In this document: positions 1 through 8,929 of the stretch, piece by piece
Numbering within the stretch: position 1 is the first letter of the stretch
How the letters are laid out: each line of letters begins with the position of its first letter
DNA from: an uncultured Saprospiraceae bacterium
Lineage (GTDB): Bacteria > Bacteroidota > Bacteroidia > Chitinophagales > Saprospiraceae
Length of the DNA stretch: 64,000 nucleotides
Assembly (NCBI GenBank): GCA_938015435.1
Contig: CALLPN010000018.1
Span: 1-64,000 of the forward strand
Reading direction: 5' to 3'
Made by a program: the position numbers and the translations under genes
The notes under the pieces: model-generated
Databases searched by the model: none
The model's input: the letters and a program-made list of their open reading frames with translations, nothing else
Told to the model about the DNA's origin: nothing

Positions 1-66
<66 letters not shown>

Positions 67-251
67 TGTTCCTTTATAACTTCAAAATTTAGTTATTATC
101 GTATTAATATGTAATAACACACTAACGTTACTTTACGTAACTTCTTCTTCCTACTATTTAAAGTAGATTAGGTCGTCAAACCTATTTTTTTATCTATTCC
201 CATCGTGTCAATGAACTTTCTCTTTTCCATTACAACTTTCGTAACGGGCCG

Positions 252-281
252 CAAAGATACGTTTTAATATTAAACCTGCAA
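252..281 (-). promoter_or_regulatory. rRNA promoter, proximal copy (TTG-N19-TATCTTTG)
   Basis: On the minus strand TTG (281-279) is followed after 19 bases by TATCTTTG (259-252), matching the Bacteroidota primary-sigma consensus TTG / TAnnTTTG. It lies about 185 bp upstream of the 16S 5' end. The bases after the -7 box, TATCTTTGCG-N4-GTTACGAA, are repeated at the distal promoter. Assignment to the rRNA operon is inferred from position and strand. Confidence 0.85.
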
Positions 282-364
282 CTTTAATGAAAATTATTTT
301 AAAAAAGTTTTCAGCTTTAGTTCAAAATCAAATTTCAAACTTCTCGTACCTTCGTAACAGATCG

Positions 365-394
365 CAAAGATAGGTTCCGTTTTCAAATTAACAA
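365..394 (-). promoter_or_regulatory. rRNA promoter, distal copy (TTG-N19-TATCTTTG)
   Basis: Minus-strand TTG (394-392), exactly 19 bases, then TATCTTTG (372-365). Spacing, -7 box and the downstream GTTACGAA are the same as in the proximal copy 113 bp away, giving a tandem rRNA promoter pair. Tandem promoters are usual for rRNA operons, but the shared start region is more specific than that. Confidence 0.82.
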
Positions 395-538
395 GTCTTT
401 TATGAAAAAAAAACGCCCAATTCAAGTGCTTAAATTGAGTGGCATATAGAATTAAAAGTAGATCTTTGACGCTTAGTGGATTATAGATAGAATTAATCTC
501 TATAAGGTGAAAAATAAATTGAAACTAAATCTAGAATT

Positions 539-1606
539 ATGAAGAAACATAACTTTTATGCGGGACCAGCGATACTTCCAGAAGAAGTAAAGAGAAAAAC
601 AAGCGATTCTTTAATCGATTTTGCTGGAATGGGCTTATCAGTAATGGAAATTTCCCATAGATCACCTCAATGGGTAGCGTGTATGGAAAACGCTTTTTCA
701 CTAACGTCTGAACTACTTTGTATTCCAGATGGATACAAGGTTATGTTTCTTACTGGTGGTGCTAGTAGTCAATTCTACATGAGCGCGATGAATCTTTTAG
801 ATGAGAGCGACGTAGCCGGCTATATCAATACTGGTACTTGGAGTGCCAAATCGATTAAAGAAGCTGAACTATTCGGAAAAGTAAAAAACGTTGGTAGTTC
901 GAAAGACGATAAGTATTCTTACATACCTAAAAAATTGGATTCTGAAGGCGTAAAATATGTTCATTACACTTCTAATAATACTGTTTTTGGCACTCAATTC
1001 CAAGAGTTGCCTGATGTAGATGTTCCATTGGTCGGAGATATGTCTTCCGATATCTTCAGCCGAGAAGTAGATATCACGAGACACGATCTAATATATTGTG
1101 GGGCTCAGAAAAATATGGGCCCCGCTGGTGTTACTTTAGTGATCGTGAAAGAATCTGCTTTGGGTAAGGTAAAAAGAAACATACCGACAATACTCGATTA
1201 CAGAACCCACATCAGTAAAGGTTCTATGTTCAACACTCCTCCAGTGTTGCCAATATATATATCCATGCTTACTATGCAATGGGTAAAAGATAATGGGGGT
1301 GTCAAAGCTATGAAGCTGAGAAACGAAGCAAAGGCTCAACTCTTATATAATGAAATCGATAGAAACGATCTTTTCAATGGTTTTGTAGCCAAAGAAGATC
1401 GCTCTATGATGAATGCTTGCTTTGGCTTACATGACGACTCTAATCAAGATGCTTTCTTAGACATGGCGACAGAGGCTGGAATAGTAGGCATACAAGGTCA
1501 TCGATCTGTAGGTGGATTCCGTGCTAGTATGTATAATGCTATGGATATAGAAAGTGTAGAAGTATTAGTTAGTGTAATGAAGGCATTTTCAGAAAAGTAT
1601 GGCTAA
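539..1606 (+). CDS. serC: Phosphoserine aminotransferase SerC
   Basis: This PLP enzyme converts 3-phosphohydroxypyruvate and glutamate to 3-phosphoserine in serine synthesis, and the matching step of pyridoxal phosphate synthesis in some bacteria. At 355 residues it is the usual length. It opens with the family start NFYAGPAILP, has the phosphate-binding TGGASSQF motif, and carries the Schiff-base lysine in GAQKNMGPAG (Lys191). The C-terminal GHRSVGGFRASMYNA segment is also typical. It overlaps the next gene by 8 bp, so the two are probably co-transcribed, although their functions are not obviously linked. Confidence 0.97.
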   Translation: MKKHNFYAGPAILPEEVKRKTSDSLIDFAGMGLSVMEISHRSPQWVACMENAFSLTSELLCIPDGYKVMFLTGGASSQFYMSAMNLLDESDVAGYINTGTWSAKSIKEAELFGKVKNVGSSKDDKYSYIPKKLDSEGVKYVHYTSNNTVFGTQFQELPDVDVPLVGDMSSDIFSREVDITRHDLIYCGAQKNMGPAGVTLVIVKESALGKVKRNIPTILDYRTHISKGSMFNTPPVLPIYISMLTMQWVKDNGGVKAMKLRNEAKAQLLYNEIDRNDLFNGFVAKEDRSMMNACFGLHDDSNQDAFLDMATEAGIVGIQGHRSVGGFRASMYNAMDIESVEVLVSVMKAFSEKYG

Positions 1607-2378
1607 TTATGAATTGATCTATTTCATGATAGAGGGATATGAGATCCCTGTCAAGCGTTATTATGAAAGACGTAAAAACGTCCGTATATCTGTCGGCAAA
1701 GACAGTGTGCTACTACGTATTCCTACATTTATGAATAACGAACAGCGGCATAGTTATCATGTATGGGCTAAAGATTGGTTAGTCTCACAACTTAAAAAAT
1801 CAAAAGGAAGTCTAGAACACCTTATTCCTACTAACTACATATCAGGAAATCGCATCAAGTGCATGGAAAATTTATTTACTCTTGAAATAGAAGAAAAGGA
1901 CAGATCGACGAGCAGTGCTAAAATAAAAGATGCTATAATATTTCTGTCATTGGATCAAACCCTTAATGGTGTTCATAAGTCAGAAGCTATAAAGACTTTA
2001 CTTTCGCGAGTATTAGGGAAGAAGTATAAGCACGAAGTTGAAAAAAGGCTTGAATTAATCAACAAGCATTATTTTAGTCATAAGGTGAAAAACCTTCGAC
2101 TCAAATATAATCGAAGCAACTGGGGAAGCTGCTCCAATTCAGGGAACATTAATCTCTCTACTAGACTTCTACTAGCACCACAATGGGTTAGGGATTATGT
2201 AATCGTGCACGAACTGGCCCATATGAATGAAATGAACCATTCCAAGAAATATTGGTCAATTGTAGAAAAGATATACCCAGAATATAAAAAGGCCGAGAAA
2301 TGGTTAAAGGCCTATGGATCTAAGTGTGACTTTATTCCTATTCTAGAAGAACCATTACAAGGTATAAAAAAGGACTAA
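1599..2378 (+). CDS. YgjP-like (DUF45) zinc metallopeptidase
   Basis: A 259-residue protein of the YgjP/DUF45 family, a SprT-like metallopeptidase fold. The zinc site is visible: HELAH at 204-208 and a third histidine in NHSKKYW (His214). Upstream, LRLKYNRSNWGSCS is the family's conserved block before the metal site. No signal peptide is seen, so it is probably cytoplasmic. The start at 1599 lies inside the end of serC; an in-frame ATG at 1626 is an alternative, as neither has a strong ribosome site. The substrate of this family is not established. Confidence 0.88.
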   Translation: MANYELIYFMIEGYEIPVKRYYERRKNVRISVGKDSVLLRIPTFMNNEQRHSYHVWAKDWLVSQLKKSKGSLEHLIPTNYISGNRIKCMENLFTLEIEEKDRSTSSAKIKDAIIFLSLDQTLNGVHKSEAIKTLLSRVLGKKYKHEVEKRLELINKHYFSHKVKNLRLKYNRSNWGSCSNSGNINLSTRLLLAPQWVRDYVIVHELAHMNEMNHSKKYWSIVEKIYPEYKKAEKWLKAYGSKCDFIPILEEPLQGIKKD

Positions 2379-2383
2379 AAAGA

Positions 2384-2413
2384 AAAGCCTAACTCAATTA
2401 TGAGTTAGGCTTT
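2384..2413. terminator. Bidirectional terminator between DUF45 gene and rplI
   Basis: A perfect 13-bp inverted repeat, AAAGCCTAACTCA / TGAGTTAGGCTTT, with a 4-base ATTA loop, sits between two convergent genes. A-rich and T-rich flanks on either side let it work in both directions. Confidence 0.9.
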
Positions 2414-2445
2414 AATTAATATTCTATGTGTTCAATACAGAGTTT

Positions 2446-2892
2446 CTAATCTTTCACAAGTTCAAAATCTATTTTACCAGAAACTTCTTTGTGGAAGTTG
2501 ATAGTAGCACTGTAGTTACCCATTTCTTTAATTTCATCTGGCATATCGATTCTACGTCTTTCAACATCGATTCCAAGTTGATCATTAAGAGCATTAGCAA
2601 TCTGAACAGAAGTAACACTTCCGAATATCTTACCTGATGTTCCTGCTTTAACAGCAATCTTAAGAGTCTGACCTTCTAACTTAGCCGCTAACTCTTTGTA
2701 CTCTCCTACTCTAGCCGACTCTTTAGCATCTTCTTCTGCTACGAGTTTTTCGAGTTTTTTACGATTATCGCCATTTGCGATTACGCCTAATCCCTGAGGT
2801 ATGAGGAAGTTTCTACCATAGCCGTTTTTAACAGTTACGATGTCATGCTTGTAGCCCAGGGTATCCATGTTTTTTAATAATATAATTTCCAT
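2446..2892 (-). CDS. rplI: 50S ribosomal protein L9
   Basis: L9 binds 23S rRNA near the L1 stalk base and helps keep reading frame. The 148-residue length is standard. The N-terminal domain shows the family pattern: MEIILLKNMDTLG, then VTVKNGYGRNFLIPQGL, followed by a charged linker helix and the C-terminal rRNA-binding domain. It is the last gene of the rpsF-rpsR-rplI operon, starting 20 bp after rpsR, and ends at the terminator at 2384-2413. Confidence 0.98.
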   Translation of the reverse strand: MEIILLKNMDTLGYKHDIVTVKNGYGRNFLIPQGLGVIANGDNRKKLEKLVAEEDAKESARVGEYKELAAKLEGQTLKIAVKAGTSGKIFGSVTSVQIANALNDQLGIDVERRRIDMPDEIKEMGNYSATINFHKEVSGKIDFELVKD

Positions 2893-2912
2893 ATCTGATA
2901 CTACTTTGCAGT

Positions 2913-3179
2913 TTATTTTAATAAATCGGCTACGTAAGGAAGGATCGCTAAATGTCTAGCTCTCTTTACCGCTACAGCGACTTTCTTTTGATATTTTAAT
3001 GAATTCCCTGTGATTCTTCTTGGAAGAAGTTTTCCTTGAGGGTTTATAAATTGGAGAAGGAAATCTTCATCTTTATAATCGATGTGTTTGATTCCAAACT
3101 TCTTAAATCTACAGTATTTTTTCTTTTGAGATCCAATATTAGGATTACTCAAAAACTTAATTACTTCTCTATTTGCCAT
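2913..3179 (-). CDS. rpsR: 30S ribosomal protein S18
   Basis: S18 forms a heterodimer with S6 on the 30S platform. The 88-residue product has the conserved basic core (IDYKD, FINPQGKLLPRRITG) and ends AVKRARHLAILPYVADLLK as S18 proteins do. It is the middle gene of the S6-S18-L9 operon, 38 bp after rpsF. The CXXC zinc motif found in some S18 proteins is absent; a single cysteine remains. Confidence 0.98.
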   Translation of the reverse strand: MANREVIKFLSNPNIGSQKKKYCRFKKFGIKHIDYKDEDFLLQFINPQGKLLPRRITGNSLKYQKKVAVAVKRARHLAILPYVADLLK

Positions 3180-3217
3180 TGTAATTTAATTTAAAAGTGT
3201 GATAATAAAGGACAAGA

Positions 3218-3658
3218 CTACTCTTCCTCTTTTTTAGGAGGGGCAGCTTTTGGCTCAAGTTGCTTCTTTACCTCAGCTTTCACTTCGGTAGGAGCTTCTT
3301 CTTCAGTCTCTTTTGGCTTTTTCTTACCAACGAGACCATTTCTCTTGTCTTCGTTAAATTTAACTCCGTACTTGTCTAGTTTGACAGTAAGAAATCTCAT
3401 GATACGCTCATCTCTACGGAAGGCAAGTTCCAAGCTAGGAATGATATCGCCATTATCACATGAAAATTCGATACAATAATAAACTCCAGATGATCTTTTG
3501 TTGATAGGGTATCTCAATTGCTTAAGACCCATTTCATCAATGTGGACTATTTTCGAGCCTCCATCTGTCAAAAGTGCTTTATACACTTTAGCTGTCGCTT
3601 TGATTTCATCGCCAGACAGTACAGGATCGACGATGAAATTTACTTCATAATTTCGCAT
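3218..3658 (-). CDS. rpsF: 30S ribosomal protein S6 with long charged C-terminal tail
   Basis: S6 is the S18 partner on the 30S platform. Residues 1 to about 110 are the compact S6 fold (MRNYEVNFIVDPVL at the start, RRDERIMRFLTVKLDKYG near its end). The remaining 35 or so residues form a low-complexity tail of Lys, Glu, Pro and Ala. Extended acidic or mixed tails on S6 occur in other Bacteroidota and bacteria. It is the first gene of the operon; a TATCTTTG -7 box lies 54 bp upstream. Confidence 0.97.
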   Translation of the reverse strand: MRNYEVNFIVDPVLSGDEIKATAKVYKALLTDGGSKIVHIDEMGLKQLRYPINKRSSGVYYCIEFSCDNGDIIPSLELAFRRDERIMRFLTVKLDKYGVKFNEDKRNGLVGKKKPKETEEEAPTEVKAEVKKQLEPKAAPPKKEEE

Positions 3659-3712
3659 TATATAGAAGTAGTTTTATTTAGTGAAATAATAAAAAACCCA
3701 AATTTGGGGCTG

Positions 3713-3720
3713 CAAAGATA
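3713..3720 (-). promoter_or_regulatory. -7 element for rpsF-rpsR-rplI
   Basis: TATCTTTG on the minus strand matches TAnnTTTG exactly and is identical to the rRNA -7 boxes, including the following GC. No TTG sits at the ideal distance; the nearest is TGG at 3743-3741. The start of transcription would lie about 50 bases upstream of rpsF. Confidence 0.6.
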
Positions 3721-3953
3721 AAATAATAATTCAAAAAATACCAGCATGCGAAGCATTTTGCTTAAACCTCAATAATCTAGTAGTAACTACATTGATTATA
3801 AGGTAAATCAATTGTGTGAAATGCGCTTTTATCTCACCGATTTATAGCCTTAATAGGTTTATTATAGCCTTAAGGACACTTTAACTATCTAGATGGAGAA
3901 CAAATAGATACTTTTGATACGTTATTTAGAATATAACAGTAGAAGATAAATTG

Positions 3954-6035
3954 ATGATCAATAAAGAGGTAACATTTTGGCTAATTGGGCTTTTTACTAT
4001 AATTAGTAGTGTATTAAATGCACAGGTGGTGAACGATGAGTGTGTTTTCGCCGAATTTATTCCCAGTGTCGATGGATACTGTTCTGGGATTGGGGAATTT
4101 ACCAATGTCGGAGCATTACCCGATCCAACGGTAACCAATCCGTGTTTTCTTAATTTTACTGGTGCAGTTTGGTTTTCGTTTGTGCCAAGTGAGCCTGCTG
4201 TGATCATAAGAGTTAACCCATCTACCCTATCTCAACCAGATATCGGAGTATATAGTGGGACTTGTGGCAATTTAAATCTTGTAGGATGTACTTCCTCAGG
4301 AGGAGGGATCGGTGTAGTCCAATTGACGGTTACAGGTTTGGTCATCGGTCAAGTTTATTATCTATCTGTAGATGGCAGCGCTAACCAGCAGGGTGATTTC
4401 CAATTATGCATAGATGACTTTATTGATGTGAAACCGCCAGAGTCTGATTGCGTGGATGGAGTAATACTTTGTGATAAAAGTCCGTTTTATGTAGAGAGCC
4501 TTGTTGGGACAGGCAATGATAACAATGAGCTAGCTGCAAATGATTGTATTGCAGAAGAATTTGCTTCAGTTTGGTATAAGTGGACGTGTGATCAGCCAGG
4601 AACTTTAGAATTTACATTAACGCCTAATAATTATGTACCTGGATTAGAATCGGACGATTTAGATTTTTCGGTTTATAGACTTGACGGAGGTATAGCAAAT
4701 TGTACTAACAAATCTCTAGTTAGGTGTGTGGCATCTGGAGCGAATGGGACTAATAATGTGACTGATCCATTCAATACATGGCAAGAGTGTAATGGACCTA
4801 CGGGCTTAATAGGTTCGGATAATGATCTATCAGAACAACCAGGTTGCCAGTCTGGAGACAACAATTTTGCTCGGCCTATCGATATGCAATCTGGAGAATC
4901 ATATGCATTGATTGTGAATAATTTTTCTCAATCAGGGTTAGGGTTTTCGATAGAATTTGGCGGAACGGGGACTTTTCTTGGACCAGAAGTCGATTTCTCA
5001 ATAATAGCATTAGAAGAGTTTGAGTGTGATAAGACTATAAATTTCAACAACTTATCTGCTTCTCAAACGGACCCAATATTAAGCTATCAATGGAATTTTG
5101 GGGATGGAGCTACGCCTGTATTCTCAGATCAAGAAGGTCCGCATGATGTGATTTATGATAGTTTTGGAAAGAAGACAGTGGCACTTACTGTCGAAAGCAC
5201 AAGGGGTTGTAGTGTGACTAAAATAAGAGATATCGACGTAGCAGCTTGTTGCGCAGATACAAGTACTTTATCTGTTGACGCAGAAGCTTTTGATCTTATC
5301 TGTTTTGAAATTCCTGAGGGTTATATATTAGCTGATGGGATGAGTGGATCTCCTGCTTACAGCTATTCGCTTGATGGTATAAATTTTCAACCAAATCCAA
5401 GTTTCAATAATTTAGACATAGGTCTATACACGGTTACTGTTATTGATAGGAAAGGATGTACAGATGATATTATAGTAGAAATCGAGCAACCAGAAGAAAT
5501 AATAGCTAACGCGGGAATAGATTCATTAATCAACTTTGGAGAAGGCCTTACTCTTGATGGCAGCTATACCCCATTCAATTTAGACCTTGATGTATTATGG
5601 AGTCCTGATGATAGTATAGATTGTGTCACCTGTCTTGATCCTTACGTAGTGCCATTAGGTGAGACGACCTACCAACTCTTAATCACTGATGAAAATGGAT
5701 GTACCGATACTGACGAAGTAACTATAAGAGTAAATATCGAACGTCCTGTATACGCTCCAAACATTTTTTCACCAAACAAGGATGGCAGCAATGATTTTTT
5801 CAATTTATTTGCTGGACCAGGAGCATCTCGAATAGATCATCTTTACATATTTGATAGATGGGGTAATCGAGTTTATAATGGTCAAAATATATTACTCAAC
5901 GAATATAATGAAGGTTGGGATGGCGTCTTTCAAGGTAAACCAGTGAACCCTGGTGTTTTTACTTGGTTAGCAGAGGTCAGATTTATTGACAACGAAGTAT
6001 TTTCTTATAGTGGAGATATCACCGTTTTAAGGTAA
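3954..6035 (+). CDS. Secreted PKD-domain protein with T9SS type B C-terminal domain
   Basis: A surface or secreted protein of 693 residues. The start is set at ATG 3954; the TTG just before it is in frame but unlikely. An N-terminal hydrophobic stretch (FWLIGLFTIISSVLNAQ) is a signal peptide. Residues about 30-340 hold two cysteine-rich beta regions of unknown family (NPCFLNFTGAVWFSF, then FASVWYKWTCDQPG). A PKD domain follows at about 345-432 (SYQWNFGDG). The last 95 residues are the gliding-motility-associated type B sorting domain: APNIFSPNKDGSNDFF, then FDRWGNRVY and the closing VLR. Export by the T9SS is a family-based inference. The function of the N-terminal part is unknown. Confidence 0.88.
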   Translation: MINKEVTFWLIGLFTIISSVLNAQVVNDECVFAEFIPSVDGYCSGIGEFTNVGALPDPTVTNPCFLNFTGAVWFSFVPSEPAVIIRVNPSTLSQPDIGVYSGTCGNLNLVGCTSSGGGIGVVQLTVTGLVIGQVYYLSVDGSANQQGDFQLCIDDFIDVKPPESDCVDGVILCDKSPFYVESLVGTGNDNNELAANDCIAEEFASVWYKWTCDQPGTLEFTLTPNNYVPGLESDDLDFSVYRLDGGIANCTNKSLVRCVASGANGTNNVTDPFNTWQECNGPTGLIGSDNDLSEQPGCQSGDNNFARPIDMQSGESYALIVNNFSQSGLGFSIEFGGTGTFLGPEVDFSIIALEEFECDKTINFNNLSASQTDPILSYQWNFGDGATPVFSDQEGPHDVIYDSFGKKTVALTVESTRGCSVTKIRDIDVAACCADTSTLSVDAEAFDLICFEIPEGYILADGMSGSPAYSYSLDGINFQPNPSFNNLDIGLYTVTVIDRKGCTDDIIVEIEQPEEIIANAGIDSLINFGEGLTLDGSYTPFNLDLDVLWSPDDSIDCVTCLDPYVVPLGETTYQLLITDENGCTDTDEVTIRVNIERPVYAPNIFSPNKDGSNDFFNLFAGPGASRIDHLYIFDRWGNRVYNGQNILLNEYNEGWDGVFQGKPVNPGVFTWLAEVRFIDNEVFSYSGDITVLR

Positions 6036-6039
6036 TTGG

Positions 6040-6603
6040 ATGTATAAATACCTAATTATAATAACGACAATTCTTACAAGCTTTTCTTGTGTCACAAAGA
6101 TGGAAGACATCGACAATTTGACTAGTGGCTTAGAAGCGTCTGTAGAGGTTGCTACAAATGTAGAAATTCTATATAGCGACTCGGCACAAGTTAAAGTAAA
6201 AGTATCTGGGCCTACTATGAATAGATATCTAGATAGAGAAAACCCAAGAGAGGAATTTCCTGATGGTGTACATGTAGAATTTTTTGGCCCTGATGGAGAA
6301 ATAGAAAGTTGGCTAGATGCCGACTACGCTATCAGGGAATCTAAAAAATCGCGTATCATAACTAGACAAAACGTAAATCTTTATAACGAAAAGAACGAAA
6401 AGCTAGAAACATCTGAACTCATCTGGGACGAAAAGGCTGATAAGGTTTTTACTAATCGATTTGTAATGATAACTCAACCGGAAAGAGGAGATACTTCTTA
6501 TGGACATGGCTTTATTGCTAATAATGATTTTACGAGATTCGAAATTCAAAAAAACTCAGGAAAGATGAATATTTCTGATGTAACCAAAGAGCTAAATAAG
6601 TAA
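6040..6603 (+). CDS. lptC: LPS export protein LptC
   Basis: LptC hands lipopolysaccharide from the inner-membrane LptBFG transporter to the periplasmic bridge. This 187-residue protein has a short hydrophobic N-terminus with a lipobox-like FSC (Cys17) and a beta-jellyroll body with repeated short strands (VEFFGPDGEIESWLDADYA, NLYNEKNEKLETSEL). Bacteroidota LptC proteins share this form with an N-terminal lipoprotein-like cysteine. It begins 4 bp after the type B surface-protein gene. The assignment rests on pattern and on the CNNM gene that follows, a neighbour I recall from other Bacteroidota. Confidence 0.78.
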   Translation: MYKYLIIITTILTSFSCVTKMEDIDNLTSGLEASVEVATNVEILYSDSAQVKVKVSGPTMNRYLDRENPREEFPDGVHVEFFGPDGEIESWLDADYAIRESKKSRIITRQNVNLYNEKNEKLETSELIWDEKADKVFTNRFVMITQPERGDTSYGHGFIANNDFTRFEIQKNSGKMNISDVTKELNK

Positions 6604-6641
6604 GATCTCAACTTTGGATAGGCTCGGAGTTTTTTCTTTGG

Positions 6642-6649
6642 TACTTTTG
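6642..6649 (+). promoter_or_regulatory. Candidate -7 element upstream of the CNNM/CBS gene
   Basis: TACTTTTG matches TAnnTTTG and ends 17 bases before the ATG at 6667, within the 63-bp gap after lptC. No properly spaced TTG is seen, so this is a weaker call than the rRNA promoters. Confidence 0.45.
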
Positions 6650-6666
6650 TAATCGAAACAACTGAT

Positions 6667-7929
6667 ATGTTAACCATTTCAATAATCATCTTCTTATTAC
6701 TTTCGGCGTTCTTTTCAGGATCCGAGATCGCTTTTGTATCGGCCAATAAGCTAGGTATAGAAGTGATGAAGAATAAGAAATCTCGAAGAGGTAATATCTT
6801 GGCAAAATTCTATGAAAAGCCATCTGAGTTTCTAGGTACTATGCTTGTAGGAAATAACATTGCATTAGTGATCTTCACTATATTGATGTCGCAGCTGATC
6901 GAGCCAAAACTTGAAACTCTATTTGGTGAAGGAAGTGCCACACTACTTCTAGTAGTTACATTGATTATTACTTCGGTAGTTTTGTTGTTTGGAGAGTTTT
7001 TACCCAAGACATTATTTAGATTATTTTCTAACGATATGTTGATGATTTTAGCGTATCCATTGAGGTTTTTCAAATGGTCATTGGCTATTCCAACTTGGAT
7101 GATGACAGTGTTGTCTGATGCGCTACTAAAATATGTCTTACGCCAGCCTACAGATCAAGTAGAAAGTGCACTTACGAGAGTAGATTTAGAGCATTTTATT
7201 AATGATAAGATATCCGAAGAAGAAGATATAGATAAAGAAATACTTACCAACGCACTAAATCTTAGACAGACCAAAGTGAGAGATTGTATGATTCCAAGAA
7301 CCGAGATCGTACATATCGAAAAACTAGCTAGTATAGAAGAGGTATTAGGAATATTCAAAGAATCTAGATTGAGTAGAGTAATTATTACAGATGGTGGTAT
7401 TGAAAATGCTGTAGGATACATACATCATCAACAACTACTAGACAATCCAAAATCTATACGGAAATTAGTTATGCCTATTAGCTATGTTCCTGAGGCTATG
7501 AATGTACAGTCACTTATGTATAATTTCATCAAAGAAGAAACCACGATCGCTTGTGTCGTTGACGAATTTGGTGGTACTGCGGGATTAATCACTCTTGAAG
7601 ATATACTGGAAGAGATATTTGGTGAGATAGAAGATGAACATGATATAGAAGATAATCTTGAAAAGAAAATCAGTGAGGATGAATATCTATTCGCTGGTAG
7701 ATTAGAGATTGACTATCTCAATGAAAAATATGAAAACTTAAATATTCCAGAAGGCGAGTACCATACCCTATCAGGATATATTGTAATGACTAATGGTAGT
7801 ATTCCTGAAGCAAACGTCAAAATCCAAATGGATGGCTTTGATTTCATACTAGAGGAAGTAAGTGAAACAAAGATCGAGGTCGTTAGAGTAATTAAGCTCT
7901 ACGAGCTAGAAGAAGAAAGCAAATTATAA
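6667..7929 (+). CDS. CNNM/CBS-domain membrane protein (HlyC/CorC family)
   Basis: A 420-residue integral membrane protein. The N-terminal CNNM (DUF21) domain, about residues 1-190, has the family signature FFSGSEIAFVSAN and several hydrophobic segments. Two CBS motifs follow (TKVRDCMIPRTEIV and the region to VDEFGGTAGLITLEDILEEIFGEIEDEHD), then a CorC_HlyC domain (EYLFAGRLEIDYLNE, GEYHTLSGYI). Relatives act in magnesium, cobalt or sodium transport; the Bacteroidota gliding protein GldE has the same architecture. No gldD is adjacent, so I do not call it gldE. Confidence 0.9.
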   Translation: MLTISIIIFLLLSAFFSGSEIAFVSANKLGIEVMKNKKSRRGNILAKFYEKPSEFLGTMLVGNNIALVIFTILMSQLIEPKLETLFGEGSATLLLVVTLIITSVVLLFGEFLPKTLFRLFSNDMLMILAYPLRFFKWSLAIPTWMMTVLSDALLKYVLRQPTDQVESALTRVDLEHFINDKISEEEDIDKEILTNALNLRQTKVRDCMIPRTEIVHIEKLASIEEVLGIFKESRLSRVIITDGGIENAVGYIHHQQLLDNPKSIRKLVMPISYVPEAMNVQSLMYNFIKEETTIACVVDEFGGTAGLITLEDILEEIFGEIEDEHDIEDNLEKKISEDEYLFAGRLEIDYLNEKYENLNIPEGEYHTLSGYIVMTNGSIPEANVKIQMDGFDFILEEVSETKIEVVRVIKLYELEEESKL

Positions 7930-8237
7930 GTAATCAATTGCTAGTATCTATTAAAAAGAAAAGGACATCAACACTTTTGTTGGCATCCTTTTAGTTCTGA
8001 TCGATTCTTAACAAATCAAAAACAAGCTATGTAATAAGTAGACTTGGATATTCCTCGAAATGTATCAGTATAAATTGATTATAAGAAAGTATTAACACTC
8101 TGAAAAAACTCTTACTAGCCCTAATAAGACTAGATAGAAGTTCTTTTTCATTGAGTAATACAAGAGATTCGTCCTACTGTAGCATAGGCTCCGATATTAG
8201 AATATTTCCTACCTTGCCTCCACTAGTTTTATAAAAT
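7930..8237. other. 308-bp intergenic region before the rhomboid gene
   Basis: Apart from the terminator at 7959-7992 I see no coding frame, RNA or good promoter. The sequence is AT-rich and unremarkable. CTACCTTGCC near 8210 only partly resembles a -7 box. Confidence 0.4.
7959..7992 (+). terminator. Candidate terminator after the CNNM gene
   Basis: A 15-base imperfect inverted repeat: AAAAGGA and CAACA arms pair with TGTTG and TCCTTTT around a 3x3 internal loop and a CTTT hairpin loop. It starts 30 bases after the stop codon. Confidence 0.6.
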
Positions 8238-8924
8238 ATGATATTTCCAATAGGTGACACTCAGGTACGAGGAGGCTACAAGCCATATGTAAGCTATACT
8301 TTCATTGTAATCAATGTATTGGTATTCCTTTATGAATATAACTTAGGAACAATGGCTAATCAATTTATCAATACCTATGGTACTATTCCTCAGGAGATTA
8401 CTAATGGCCAAGATTACTTTACACTATTTACAAGTATGTTTCTACACGGCGGATGGATGCACCTTATTGGAAATATGCTATTTTTATGGGTATTCGCCGA
8501 TAATATAGAAGCAAAGATAGGCAGTAGTCGATTCTTATTATTCTACCTGATCGGTGGCTTAGCCGCTAGTCTAGCTCATGTAGGATTTAATCTAGAAAGT
8601 ACCATACCAAGTGTAGGTGCAAGTGGGGCAATAGCTGCTGTGATGGGTGCATATCTTGTCATGTTTCCAAAGTCGAAAATCAAAATGCTAGTGATTATAC
8701 TTTTTAGGAGTTTTCATATACCGGCATTTTTATTTTTGGGATTATGGATCGGACAGCAACTGTTAGCAGGATTCGGTTCGTTAGCAGAAACGAAAGATAC
8801 TCCTGGAGTCGCTTGGTGGGCTCATATTGGTGGATTCGCTGCTGGATTAATAGCTGGATTTTATTTCAAAAAAGCAATGGATAGATGGCATCCAAATGCC
8901 GCTATACCTAAAGATTACGTCTAA
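8238..8924 (+). CDS. Rhomboid-family intramembrane serine protease
   Basis: This 228-residue membrane protease cuts transmembrane helices inside the bilayer. The catalytic serine is in GASGA (Ser129) and the catalytic histidine in WWAHIGGFAAG (His196). The loop motif HGGWMHLIGNMLFLWVFAD is typical of the family, and six hydrophobic segments can be traced. The early MIFPIGDTQVRGG start is common in Bacteroidota rhomboids. It lies 5 bp before rsmI and is probably co-transcribed with it. The substrates cannot be told from sequence. Confidence 0.94.
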   Translation: MIFPIGDTQVRGGYKPYVSYTFIVINVLVFLYEYNLGTMANQFINTYGTIPQEITNGQDYFTLFTSMFLHGGWMHLIGNMLFLWVFADNIEAKIGSSRFLLFYLIGGLAASLAHVGFNLESTIPSVGASGAIAAVMGAYLVMFPKSKIKMLVIILFRSFHIPAFLFLGLWIGQQLLAGFGSLAETKDTPGVAWWAHIGGFAAGLIAGFYFKKAMDRWHPNAAIPKDYV

Positions 8925-8929
8925 ATCAT

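Larger units (their letters stand above)
67..538. other. Intergenic region between 16S rRNA and serC
   Basis: This 472-bp stretch holds the 16S leader and the two tandem rRNA promoters on the minus strand. Between the proximal promoter and the 16S gene lie short inverted repeats (for example GTTAC/GTAAC near 125-140) that could help leader folding. An imperfect inverted repeat sits at 418-437. I saw no convincing serC promoter; GATCTTTG at 461-468 is one base off the -7 consensus and lacks a well-spaced TTG. Confidence 0.6.

Noticed and set aside
6667..7929. Naming the CNNM/CBS gene gldE
   Set aside because: The architecture fits GldE, but gldD is not adjacent and the family has several paralogues in Bacteroidota.
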